Below are positions 35,048 to 46,800 of a DNA stretch of 64,000 bases, one piece after another. The notes under the pieces are model-generated. The model was not told the origin of the DNA and searched no databases. It worked only from the letters and a program-made list of their open reading frames with translations. Positions within the stretch are counted from its first letter, which is position 1; each line of letters starts with the position of its first letter. The DNA comes from Hygrocybe punicea (lineage: Eukaryota; Basidiomycota; Agaricomycetes; Agaricales; Hygrophoraceae): assembly GCA_963556145.1 (NCBI GenBank), contig OY744472.1:1240001-1304000 (forward strand). The letters are read 5' to 3'. Made by a program: the position numbers and the translations under genes.

Positions 35048-37095
35048 ATGCCTCCCAAGAAGTCCACCGCCACGAAATCAAACTCGAAAGCAAAATCCAA
35101 GGCCACCATGTATGCATCCCTATTTTACTCGGTATAACTGAAGTTTCTATTGCATGCACTAAAGACGGCCTTCTGCAACAATCGAGAAGCGGAAGAAGGT
35201 CATCAAGACTTGGGCTGATGATGATATGTATGTGTCATCGTTTTAATCGTTATCTATTTTTGACCAATGGACAGTGTGGCTTTGTCCGATGCTAATGATG
35301 ATGCCGTCAGTATTCAAAGCACTGGCAGTGTAATGGCACCGTCAACGCTCACAAGGTATCTATAATCACATATCATTGTTATCCAATATGAGTTAACAAA
35401 TATCAATATCCTCCTAGGCATTCCGTCAAGTTTCGCAACGTTAAAGACGTGTTAGTGTTTCAATATCAAATATATCCACCATGATATCAATCTGTTACAG
35501 TGGAAAGAAACGTCAAATGTCATCTCCCAATGTCACCGACAATGACGACAATGTGTAAATATTTTTCATAGGTATTGTCTCATCATTGACAGGTTATCTA
35601 TAGTAAAACGCCTTCCCCCACCAAGAAATTGAAAGCTGCATCTAATCAATCACGAGACGGTGAGGAAGAGGAGGAAGAGGAAGAGGAAGAGGATTACGGT
35701 TCTAAGTGAGTTGTTCGGTTATCATAGACATATCCATTTGTTCAAACAAATCGTTTGACTGTTTAGGCATCGTCGCAAAGTAGCCTTGATGAAGAACCCC
35801 GATAAGCCAATTTCGTGTGTATTTTACGTGCCGATATGAATATTCTCATTCATTAATTGTAACAGCGTTTCTAATACTCCATCCAAGAAGTCGAAGTCCA
35901 CGAAGGCCATCATGCTCGATGATACCGACGATGATAAAGGCTCCAGTGGCGATGAAGGAGATCTGACCTATGCACTGACGCAGATCACCAGGTGTGTTGG
36001 ATCTTATTACACCGTGGTGTTTGATGTAGATGTCGTGAATCTAGCTTACCATCTCCGAACGTTGATGAGTCCGATATTGGCACGAGGGATCCTCAACTTG
36101 TTGACACCTACCAAGACTGTGTCAATATCAAGTATGCAATTGCATTTATACCCTTGTCATTTACTCATAACCATTCAGGGCAGCAGCAATGGTATCCTGG
36201 TCCAGTGCAATTGGGAATGGCAACCCACAGTTCAGTGATATCATCACTGACATCTAAAAGATCAACAGAAAGTACGTTATTTGAACAGCAATTTGAGGTC
36301 AATTTGGTCGATTCATTGGATATAATATAGGTTATTGGTTTCCGCCATTACATTTGATAGATCTGGGAGGTACTCTAATCTCTCTCGTGATAACCCTGCC
36401 CATATCTCCACTGGTGCATTTGGTCGCAACTTCTTTCATGCAGTCGGAGGTGGAATGCCGACGATCTTTACATCGGTCATCATAGTGGAGTCCTGCTTTC
36501 TCGATGAGCCCAAGATTGGTGGCAATACAAAGCCGGTCAAGGTTATACAGGGTGCACTACTTCAAGGGGAATGGGAGCGATATGTCGGTGCTATTGGAAT
36601 GGTGATTCGCGAGTCCGAATTTCGGGCCCAACTGTATAAGGACTATGTGTCCTTCTCAACGACCACAGCAAGTGGAATGGATACATCTCCCAGTTTGTGC
36701 ATTAATCATTTTTAGTTGTAATTCCTAATCGATTTTCATAGAGGCATCGACATCGAAAAATGTACAACTTAGTCCATTCACTCGTCGACCCACTCCATCT
36801 TATCATAAGGCCGCTCTATCATTTTACGATATTGGTAAGCATCCGGTCGTCTAATATAAATTGATATCTTAAGTATGTGTTGTCAGTGCCCATCTATGAT
36901 GCACGCAAAGTCAAAGCGGACTTCACGTCCACTCTCATATCGCTCCAGCAACTACCCATCTTCCTGCACAATATCCCTGCAGGATCCTGTGTCGTTGTTG
37001 GACACACCATCAATACATTCAAGCGTGTAGATGACATGATGAAGAGCATTTCACTCAATGTGCAATGGGTCATGGTCTTGGGAGTGCCGAAATGA
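35048..37095 (+). pseudogene. Intron-rich gene B, unknown protein, one in-frame stop
   Basis: Thirteen exons: 35048-35109, 35165-35227, 35275-35355, 35418-35450, 35501-35554, 35604-35705, 35767-35814, 35866-35991, 36045-36131, 36179-36271, 36331-36692, 36742-36834 and 36887-37095. All phases agree. The N-terminal half is Lys/Ser/Thr-rich with acidic runs, including nine Glu in a row (nuclear-protein-like). The C-terminal half is compact: LLVSAITFDRSGRYSNLSRD, FGRNFFHAVGGGMPTIFTS, IQGALLQGEWERYVGAIGMV, then IPAGSCVVVGHTIN. No known domain. A single TAA (36255-36257) in exon 10 sits where AAA would fit, with intact coding on both sides, so it is a recent nonsense allele, a sequencing error, or a spliced or read-through site. 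Confidence 0.6.
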
Positions 37096-37182
37096 TTGCT
37101 CCACTTAGCATCATTTATATTTGTATCTTATGTCTGTTTTGTGAAATAAACGCGAACCGATCCATTGACTGTACAGATAATA

Positions 37183-39821
37183 TTACAAATATGAGTATGG
37201 ACCTTTGATGTCAATCAACCATTTATAGAAAACCCCTGCAAAAGTGTCTGCTAATGAGCCAATGGGTGCTTGAACGGATTTCGGACCTGACTTCATGTTC
37301 GACCAGAGGCTGCATGTGTGATAACGTTCCACCTCGTTCACGAAATAGGACACAGTATCCGTTTTGGAATCCACAATGAGCGATATGTCCATACGGCAAA
37401 AAACACTCATCGATGGTTTTCCACCAACCATATTGGACTCTATCGCATAAAGCCCTTCATAGGTCTTTTGGACAAAGTCGAAGAACTCGTTTCTGCCTTG
37501 CTCTCGAATAGAAATGGCGCCCCTGTCCAGATTGCACGCCACCGTCTTCAATAGAGTCCCCTGCGTTTGAAATATTCTGACAAAGTTAAGACAATCATAC
37601 ATATGATATGACAAGTGAAAATGAAGGGCACTCACTTTAACTCATCCAAGGTATAGAAACTTGAGACGATATCCCACTTCCAGGACTTGCTTTCCTTGTT
37701 GTACAGGGTGTGCACCGTATACACGACCTTTCCACCAACTAGAAACACACGCCATTCGCCCATCTTACTCAGTGGTTCGATGTACGTTTGCCCAAACCAA
37801 CGTGAACCTGGAACCTCACAGTTGTTGCGCATGTATTCCCAATTTCGCTTGGCGTCGCCAGGTAATAGGACGTGATGACCGGTGTCGCTGTGTGTCCGTT
37901 TCAAGACAATATTCGGTGGGAATTGGTCGCCATCATTTAATAATTTTGCTTGAGGGCGTATCATATGCGTTACATTCAAAGCGACATGAAGCAAGTTTTG
38001 ATTTTGTATCCATTTTGAATGGACTGTGTTCATCTGCTTCAGAGGCGGCCAGATGTGTGCCGTTCGACAGAGTTCGTCCATGCCAGTCATGAAAATCGAC
38101 ACATTTTCCAGTGTCAATCCGTATTGGTTACCACTGTCAAGACATCAGTATAATGCAGCGAAAACGGAGCAGAATTACAGCCGTTTGTGGTGAGCTTGAC
38201 ACTTGTGGGAAATTTTTTGATCAATTAAAATAATATGGACTTGGTGAAAATTTCTGTGCTCTACCTTGTATCTCATGAAGTACTGCATGGATTAACATGG
38301 TTACAGAGGGAAAGTTGTACTATTTCTTAAGGGCTATCTACTGCTATTATTACATTTGGACCATATTTTGTATTTGGTGACTTGTGGATGAAACAAAAGG
38401 TAAACCAGGACTTTTTGACACCCAAAATGATATTGTCAAATTATGGCATCAAATGGACTCCTATGAAAAGAATTGTAGGGAGAAATTTATTCATTTTTTC
38501 AAGGGCTAAAAGTACATATACCGTGTTTTCCTTTATTTTTGTCCTTTGAGCTCATAATCATGATTCTTGTGGCATTTCAACCCTAATGTGGACAAACTTA
38601 GTACAGATGAAATATTGCCTCAAAGGACAAAAATAAAGAAAAACACGGTATATGTACTTTTAGCCCTTGAAAAAATGAATAAATTTCTCCCTACAATTCT
38701 TTTCATAGGAGTCCATTTGATGCCATAATTTGACAATATCATTTTGGGTGTCAAAAAGTCCTGGTTTACCTTTTGTTTCATCCACAAGTCACCAAATACA
38801 AAATATGGTCCAAATGTAATAATAGCAGTAGATAGCCCTTAAGAAATAGTACAACTTTCCCTCTGTAACCATGTTAATCCATGCAGTACTTCATGAGATA
38901 CAAGGTAGAGCACAGAAATTTTCATCAAGTCCATATTATTTTAATTGATCAAAAAATTTCCCACAAGTGTCAAGCTCACCACAAACGGCTGTAATTAAAG
39001 CGATGTCAATCTTACATGTATGACATTCCCATATCCACACCACCAAATACACAATCTGCCGATGCGAACTTTTGCCACGTATCGCCTTTGTCTTGATGGC
39101 GAAGTATTGCATGAAGGAACTCGGGCCAAAATATGTATTTGACATTGAAGCGCCGGGCTCCATCCTCATGATGTAGTCGCATTCCGATATAAACCTGTTT
39201 GTTGTGAAATACGTTTCAGTATCAACAATCCACAAATTAAACAATAGACATTACCCATTCTTGAATACATGCTGAATAGTGACTCTTGTATGACTTGATG
39301 ATATGGACGTAACCATCAAGATGGGCAATGGTATCGAGTTCGATGTCGGATATGGTCGTGGTGACGAATGCAAGATCGTTAATGGCTGCGGCTTTGCTCG
39401 CGATACGAGTTGTTGGGTCAAGGATAAAAAGGATTTTGAAAACACGGCCGTCATTGTTGCTTAATGTGGTTATACGGCGTTCATTGTTGCTTACGGTGGT
39501 TGGCGGTTCCGTTTCACAGTCAGATGATGTTTCCATCTCAGAGTCGGATGATAGCCTTTTGCGTGGAAGGAGATCGAGTTCCGCGGCCGTCGCATTGCGG
39601 ACACCCTGCGAATTTTCACGTATGTTGCGACCAAGACATACCGACTGCGGACAAATTCCAGATGAAACGCATTTGGGATGTTGGTGTGCGGATCCGACAT
39701 GTCTTTGGCAGGAGTTGCCTTCCTTCTTCCACAAAAGACATTTCGTTTTTGGAGAGTCGCATTTTCGACCAGGGCAGATGTGCATGCAAAGTTCATAACC
39801 AAGTTCCTTCTTATATGGCAT
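37183..39821 (-). CDS. Gene C, Cys-rich N terminus plus ATP-grasp-like protein (545 aa)
   Basis: Complement of exons 37183-37576, 37636-38133, 39016-39194 and 39255-39821; 1638 bases, all joins in phase. The first 75 residues are Cys/His-rich (CPGRKCDSPKTKC and similar), suggesting zinc binding, followed by an acidic linker. A middle part includes YIFWPEFLHAILRHQDKGDT. The C-terminal half has VLKRTHSDTGHHV (Lys near 327), GEWRVFLVGGKVVYTVHT (near 374-391) and FCRMDISLIVD (near 474-484), which resemble the nucleotide-binding Lys, the E-x-R strand and the metal-binding R-x-D strand of ATP-grasp enzymes. The substrate is unknown. Intron 2 (38134-39015) contains a complete fold-back element; without it the intron would be about 62 bp. 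Gene B converges with it, 88 bp apart. Confidence 0.65.
38176..38993. mobile_element. Fold-back element, family FB copy 4, in an intron of gene C
   Basis: TA-flanked; ends TACAGCCGTTTGTGGTGAGC and its complement. Arms of about 370 bp are almost perfect complements around a loop near 38560-38615. It lies wholly inside intron 2 of gene C (38134-39015), leaving the donor, acceptor and coding phase intact. Confidence 0.9.
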
Positions 39822-40075
39822 GTTTGTGGACCTAGGCAGGATTTCGGATGGATGGTATGAGGAACAGACACAGATATCATTAATACATCAATACCTTAAT
39901 GATTGATTACTTTCAGGGTGGTTGATAGCGGGTGGTGACGATTCCACAAACCTTCTAATTATAAGACGTCGGAATTATGTCACCTGACAAGAGTGGCAAT
40001 GATAAAACAACGAACATGTGCCAAACACGTTGATCAGCAATGTAATCATTTAAATGTCTTGAAAGAGCAATATCC

Positions 40076-40420
40076 ACCGAACAGATCGGACGTGTTCGGT
40101 GTGTTCGGTGGAGATGTTCGGTGGATGTCAACCAACCATTATGAGGAGATATACTACACCGAACACATCGAACATGTTCGGTGTGTTCGGTGGAGATGTT
40201 CGGTGGATGTCAACCAACGGTTGTGACCGGATATACCACACCGAACACATCGAACATGTTCGGTGTGTTCGGTGGAGATGTTCGGTGGATGTCAACCAAC
40301 GGTTGTGACTGGATATATCACACCGAACATGTTCGATGTGTTCGGTGTAGTATATCTAGTCGTACATTGACATCCACCAAACATGTCCGGTGACCGAACA
40401 CACCCAACAACATGTTTGTT
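40076..40420. repeat. 82-bp tandem repeat of GTTCGGTG palindromes
   Basis: Unit starts GTTCGGTGTGTTCGGTGG at 40094, 40176 and 40258, so the period is exactly 82 bp, followed by a partial inverted copy (to about 40420). Each unit holds the near-palindrome CACCGAACAC...GTTCGGTG. Overlapping open frames reading CSVEMFGGCQPT are repeat artefacts. A related array is at 32357-32417. Confidence 0.9.
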
Positions 40421-40818
40421 GTAGTATATCTAGTCCTCCTACATCCATCCAACAAGTCAGACTTGTTGTGCTTTTCCGTCAACGGACCAGTCCGTGAATA
40501 TTCATCGAACGAATTAACTCGATTTATTGCCTTACCAACTGAAAAATATTCCATACGCTGCACATGTCGGTTTTCTGCGTGCAATTACTAGCTTTGGACA
40601 ACTTCTAAGCTCGAGCCACATCAAAAACATAAATAAATAGATCTGTTGTTTATGCATGCAAAGAAGCCGAACATGAGGTCGAACATGTGGCGATTGATCT
40701 GGTCACGTGGTCGTGACATCTGTATTCATAGTCTGGAGCGTTGAGTAATAAATCCGCCCTTTTCTTTTGCTCTCAAATCGCCTCACACGTCGACCAAAAA
40801 ACTTTTATTTCATCTACC

Positions 40819-42742
40819 ATGTCCTTGCCAGTCGTCAAAACCTCGACTCCCGCTGTCAATCCCGCCGCCTTCAAGTACTGGCCTGATGCGCCGCCCAAAA
40901 AGCTGCAGGAGCTACATCGCATCTTCCAAATCCAGTACATGGTCCCGCCCAAGATTCCGGCACCCAACAAGGAATCCGGCACCATTCCCGTATTTTCTCG
41001 TAATCTCTATGTACTGAAGACACACCCCCACGATGCCACCGCCCGAGGTGAGTTATGGCGCGAAATCCCCGAACGATACGAGGAACCGCTCCGTCGCTTG
41101 ATTTATCAAATGGATATGTACATCTACGCGACAGCAGCCATCGCATACAACAAGGCACCCAACTACTCGCCGGACTACGTCAAAAATGATAAGGAAGGGA
41201 CCGATTCACTTCGGGATTACCTCAAGTATACCGACACCGTCATGGACGAAATTTGGGCAGAAGTCTTGGTGGCGAAACGGGCAAACGAGGTTACCCGTGA
41301 CTGGCGAAGCAAGATCTTCGATGATTGGCTCCTGAAAGAATTTTATGTTGGGAAACATTCTCCATCGGCTTTGATTCAACATGGCGCTGTGAACACCGAG
41401 ATCAAGCCCGAGGATCTAGGTAAGTATATATGTATTTATGGCCAAATGAATTCTCACGTCTGGCATCATAGATTGGGCAAAATACGACGAATCCGTGCCA
41501 GCATGGCACAGCGGAACCTTGGCAAATTGGTCATTCGGTGGGCTTCCGGATGCCACAAAGCTCGAGATCATCGGTCATGTTATTGCTTGGTGTAAAGGAC
41601 ATAGTGTCCTCGTCGATTCTGATGTGGCAGATGATGATGAAGGTGTGATCTAGAATTACATGTGTGATTGTGCTAATGATATAGTACATTTGCAGAGGAG
41701 CCAGTTGCCCAGAGCAAGGGCAAGGGCAAAGCCAAGTCAAAATCGGTCAAAAAACAGAAGGCATCTTCTGCTGGTTTGTACAAATTTTCAACCATAGTGG
41801 TGTATAGATCTATTGAATATTCAGGTGGCGCAGACAATTCGTCCGAGAAGGACAAAAAGAAGCCCAAGCCCAAGCCCAAGTCCAGTAAGTACTTTCATTG
41901 TCTGTGATTGTCATACATGCAAACCCTTCATCATGACAGAGCGCACAATCAAGTCCAAAGCCGAGGACGACGATGAGGGTGAGTTATTGAATTCCGAATA
42001 TCAAAACGATGATCCAACACATTTATTCATGTATAGACGACATAAAGATGGAGGAGGACGTAGCCCCGGTAAAGAAGAAGCGGTCTAAGGCCCAAATGCG
42101 TACGTTGCTCACCTTGTTATGATTAATGCACTGACATCTCGCAGTCGCTGTTGAAATTGGGTCGTCGCGCACAACCCGGCAATCGGCATCGGAGAAATTG
42201 ACAATGGAGATTAAGCCACCCATCGCCCCCGAGCCGGATGTTGTGGCACCGGAATCCGCGAAGTTGGACATTTTAGGACCAGAGTGGGCGGGGTTGTTGG
42301 ATGTTGATAATGATATAACCATGGACAACGATGACGGATCTCCCGAACCTGAAAAGATGTCTCCCAGCGATGGTCACGAGGATGGCGAGATGGCAAAGAG
42401 GAGGAAATTGGATGTTGCTTCGGAGCAAGCGGGCATTATCGTAGAGAAACTCAACCTGGTGAAGCCACCGAAGAAGTCTCCGACTCCGGGTATGTATTTC
42501 AACATTACATCATAGGCTGTATATATTCCAATTCTGATCTTCTCCATGTCCTAGGATTCCGTCCCAATACGCGTGCATCGTCACACCACCAGTCATCGAC
42601 CCCTGCAGAGCCCAGCGCTTCATCAATGGATGTGGATTGGAGCAACATCGTTCCACCCGAAATCCTACTCTCCATTACTCCAAGCCAAACGAGGCCTTCA
42701 TCTCCCAAGCCATCGACATCCAAACTTGATCCCGGGCCTTAA
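40819..42742 (+). CDS. Gene D, unknown Lys-rich, probably nuclear protein (514 aa)
   Basis: Eight exons: 40819-41419, 41472-41642, 41696-41773, 41825-41884, 41940-41978, 42037-42099, 42145-42489 and 42555-42742; 1545 bases with all phases consistent and introns of 45-65 bp. ATG 40819 was chosen because it lies in a pyrimidine-rich leader and opens MSLPVVKTSTP. Residues 1-250 are a folded-looking domain (FKYWPDAPPKKLQELHRIFQ, YEEPLRRLIYQMDMYIYATA, WAKYDESVPAWHSGTLANWS). The rest is low complexity with Lys-Pro and Lys-Ser runs, acidic clusters and KKKR/KRRK-type nuclear-localisation-like motifs. No known domain recognised. It is separated from gene C by the 82-bp repeat array. Confidence 0.7.
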
Positions 42743-43830
42743 TTTTGGAGGAGTAAGTCCTTCTTTTGTGGAGTATTCATTATATTTGACTAGAAAAACT
42801 GTATCCCAGTCGTTGATTTCTGGAAACTTGGTGACAATCTGTGCCCTCAAATGTCCTCCTCATACATCGCTACTATTAACATTTGTACAGTTTCTATATA
42901 TGTATTTCTTTTTGCTCCGTTAAAAATGGTTTGTGTTACTGTCCTATGACCATAAGAATTGAGCATGATAGTGAGCATAGATACAGCATAAGGCATCAAT
43001 CTTGTTGACTGAAAATCTGTTTGTCTAAAATATATCCTGGTGAATGCATTACTTTCAGTTCAGTTGTACAACCACCTACACACTCAACTTGAGAAGGACA
43101 ACCTGAGATGACTCTCATTCGGGCTAATGAAAATTCAAATTGAATATATGTAAGAAACCAGAATCACGAACTTTATGGACCTATTAAATGAGGATACAAT
43201 GATACAAGAGTAACAAAACCCCCTCTTGTAGTGGAAGATATAACTGTCACTCCAAGGGGAGCTATGACTCTTTGGTACCAGAATAATACAGTATACTTGT
43301 GTGGGAATGATACGTACAGCTCCATAAAAATGACAATGTATTTCTGACAAGGATGAAGAACAATGATAATTTCCATGAATTACCAAGCAATTGTCAAATA
43401 TGCACAGTTGTCAAACAGCCTGGTTGTTCAACTTCAATACCTGTTTTGTCTGTTGAGCAAGCCAGAAATAAATATCACTGAGACTCTGAAGATTAAATCC
43501 ACAAAATATCTTAAAAGGGGGTACCATTGTTCTTCTCAGTCGGTTTGATCAATGTCTTGTCAGCCAGACCCCTAATAAGATCGTAAGGCAGCTATTCATG
43601 ATACAGATGCATTTTTGGCCTGTATCAAGGCATGTCACAGGAACATAGAATGGAATAAAAAAAGTAAACACAGATTTCTAAAGATTCAGGCACGTCTTAT
43701 GGTGTTTTGGGAAAAGCTTACAAATAATATAATGTCATATGATCAATCCCATTGTGTTAATTGTTATTCATGATCCGAACCACTTGACTAGTTAAATGGG
43801 CGGTGTTTCCTCTTACTGTCACAAATCCTC
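42743..43830. other. Gene-free stretch upstream of the Helitron gene
   Basis: AT-rich, no gene recognised. The Helitron 5' end (TC following an A) should lie here or further left, but its minimal motif does not allow a confident call. Confidence 0.4.
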
Positions 43831-46800
43831 ATGAATCCCCACAACATCATCCGTGTCTGCATTGCATGTTTGACTTATCTATATTTCCTTGCAAATGCAA
43901 CATTGTTTCCACAACTATGCCAAGACAAACTTATGTATATCTCTCCTGAACCAATTTCATGTCCTGTGATATCGACCTTGACCCAAGAATTGGGTGTTTT
44001 TCAAAGAAAACTCATAGAACATGAGTTGGCCCCAGATCAGGGCGATGCAACAATATTGATGCAAATAAATGCAACACTATATGTAAAGATCATTGGAATA
44101 ACAAAAGAAACAAAAGATAACTTGACAGTCGATCCATTATTCGTTTGGACTACATTTAAAAATAGCGCCTTCAAAATGCGAATACGTTCTATTCAATATG
44201 CCAGAAGATATTTCTTACCTCCTAAATATCTCTTTGCTTTGTATTGTCTTCTCAAACCTATCACTGTCCAATGTCGTTGTAAAATGATCAAAGTATTGCT
44301 CATGCGATCGCTATTGAGACGACATGATTTCAAAACATATTTATTTCATTGTATTACTAGTTCTCTATCACATGCAACGTTGCTGTGGACCACACTATGT
44401 TTCATAATACGGCATAGCCGTTCAAACATAATTGTGTTCAATTTGAATTTATTCGGACACTTGTTTAAATCTTTATATATAAATTTCGTTCATAGATATG
44501 ACTACATTGGTGGTGGTAAACGAATACCAACATTCAAGTTTAGCTTTCTTCAATCTTTTATGCTACCGTCTAATAATATCAACCATGATTCTGACATATT
44601 ATTCGAATATGTGGGGCATATTGATGAACAAACAGCCAACACTTTATATGAAGATAGAAAAACATATGCATGTGTTAAAATGCCTTTACATGAACTTCTG
44701 CCAAATTTGACAGTGAAGGATATTGGTGAAATAACAACAATACATGGTATATATTTGACATTACGAAGATTACATGGACAAGATCTATCTGTGGCATTAA
44801 TGAGGCATAATTGTTCAGCTTGTGATACTCATGTTTCTATTTTTCATGTGCATGATATTAAATCACATAAAGACCTGTGTAAACAGTGGTACAGAAGACA
44901 AAAAATGACAGAAACAAATGAGTGCGGCAAAGAAGAAACTCAGGCTCAAATGAAAGAAGAATTGGACAAGTCAGATGAGCAATTATTTCCTCCTCCTCCT
45001 CCATCTATTGAATTGAAGGAAACCATAATCAGCAACTGGTGCAGAGATACATCACCTGAATGTTTCCAAGAAAGTGGGTGTGCTGTATGTGGTCAATTGG
45101 TTGCATTGAAAAACATGTCTTTATTGTCAAAGACGAAGGTTAATCTGAAAATATTAACTAGAGACAATATGGGAATCACAAGATGTGAACGATATCATTG
45201 TTCTGATCCAATAGAGGATATCAAAGGTCCAGTGCTAGATGACACATGTAAATGGATATGCAAACCATGTGTGCTCAGTCTGAATAAAGGCCAAACTCCC
45301 AAATATGCTTTGGCGAATGGACTTTGGATGGGAAGAATTCCTGCACAACTTCAAAATCTAACATTTGCTGAACAACTTTTGATTGCCCGTGTTCGTCACA
45401 ACAAATGTATTGTTCGTGTCTCCTCTGGGATGCATAAAATGAAAGCAAATGCCATCATGTTTCAAAACCCAACACCAAAGATATATCAACGGTTGCCTCC
45501 AACAATTAAAGAACTTGATGAAGTGCTAGCGTTTATTTTCACTGGTCCTGCCAGACCAACTCCAGAAGACATGGAGCGAACGCCTTTATTGGTTCGCCGA
45601 AGGCGAGTTTCTGCAGCTTTAGAATGGCTGAAATTGAATCACATGGATTACTATGATTTAGATATCTCCTATGAAAATCTAGCACAATATCCAGATCATG
45701 GAATTCCTGTTGTGGTTGCATATCGACCAGCAGACACAAATAAGGAACCAGAAGCCACTAGTGCATTTGACAATGAAGTGGAAGATGGTGTGGAAGATGG
45801 GCCTTGTCCCTTTGTTGTTAGTGGAGTAACTGGCGAAAATCTAGATATTACAAGTCCAAAGGCATTAATAGCTAGAGCGACCAAGCACTTGATAGATGAC
45901 CATGGTGGTGTTCTTGCCATAAGCCATGCTAGAAATCCAGAATCATTCTTTAATAATCCTCAGTTATATCCTATGATGTTTCCCTGCCTATTTCCATATG
46001 GCTTGGGTGGTATTAGCAGCATAGACAATGATGTTTTAAGCATCAGTGATATGATGCACAAAAGACATCTCCTGATGTACCATGACAAAAGATTTCAAAC
46101 CGATCCCTATTTTCCATTGATTGCATTCAATCAAGAACAAATCAAAGACAGTACAACCGGAGGATATTTGTTGACTAATAAACATAATTTCAACGATATT
46201 GCAAATCGCCTGATGAATATCAATACAGCTGTTTTGGATGACCTCTCTAAAAGATTATCTAGAGGTGATAGAGTCAAACCGGATACATCAGAAGAGAAAG
46301 CATGCTATAAACTCATTTCTGATCTGGATCACGTAGCTGGTCAGGTCAAAGGTTCAATTACTAACAAGAAATACATGCGAAATGAGATTTGGTCTCTGAT
46401 ATCCTATATTGGTGCTCCGACTTGGTTTATCACTTTTGCACCTGCAGACATCAATCACCCACTATGCTTATATTATGCTGACAACAAAGAAAAGTTTTAT
46501 CCTAAACTACGTCTACCCCAGGATTGTTACAAACTAATTGCAAACAATCCAGTTGCTGGAGCCCGCTTTTTTCACTTTACTACTGAAATGTTCATCAAAC
46601 ATATATTAGGAATAAATGAATCTCATCCTGGCCTGTATGGAAACACATCAGGTTATTATGCAACGGTAGAGGAACAAGGACGTCTTACCTTGCATCTTCA
46701 TATGCTGTTGTGGATAAAGGGATGCCTTACACCTCAGGAAATACGTGACAAAATTATGGGTGAAAATTCTGACTTTCAGAAAAGATTAGTGGAATATTTG

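Noticed and set aside
38936..39244. 102-residue minus-strand frame
   Set aside because: Wrong frame over exon 2 of gene C; the spliced frame gives ordered sequence that joins both neighbours.
40099..40393. Repeated small Cys-rich peptides (CSVEMFGGCQPT)
   Set aside because: Phase-shifted readings of the 82-bp tandem repeat; no start context or conservation argument.
40076..40420. CRISPR-like array
   Set aside because: Period is regular, but the units are whole 82-bp repeats without unique spacers, in a eukaryote.
42743..43830. Helitron 5' terminus
   Set aside because: Only a TC after A is diagnostic, which occurs many times; without a second copy to align no position can be defended.
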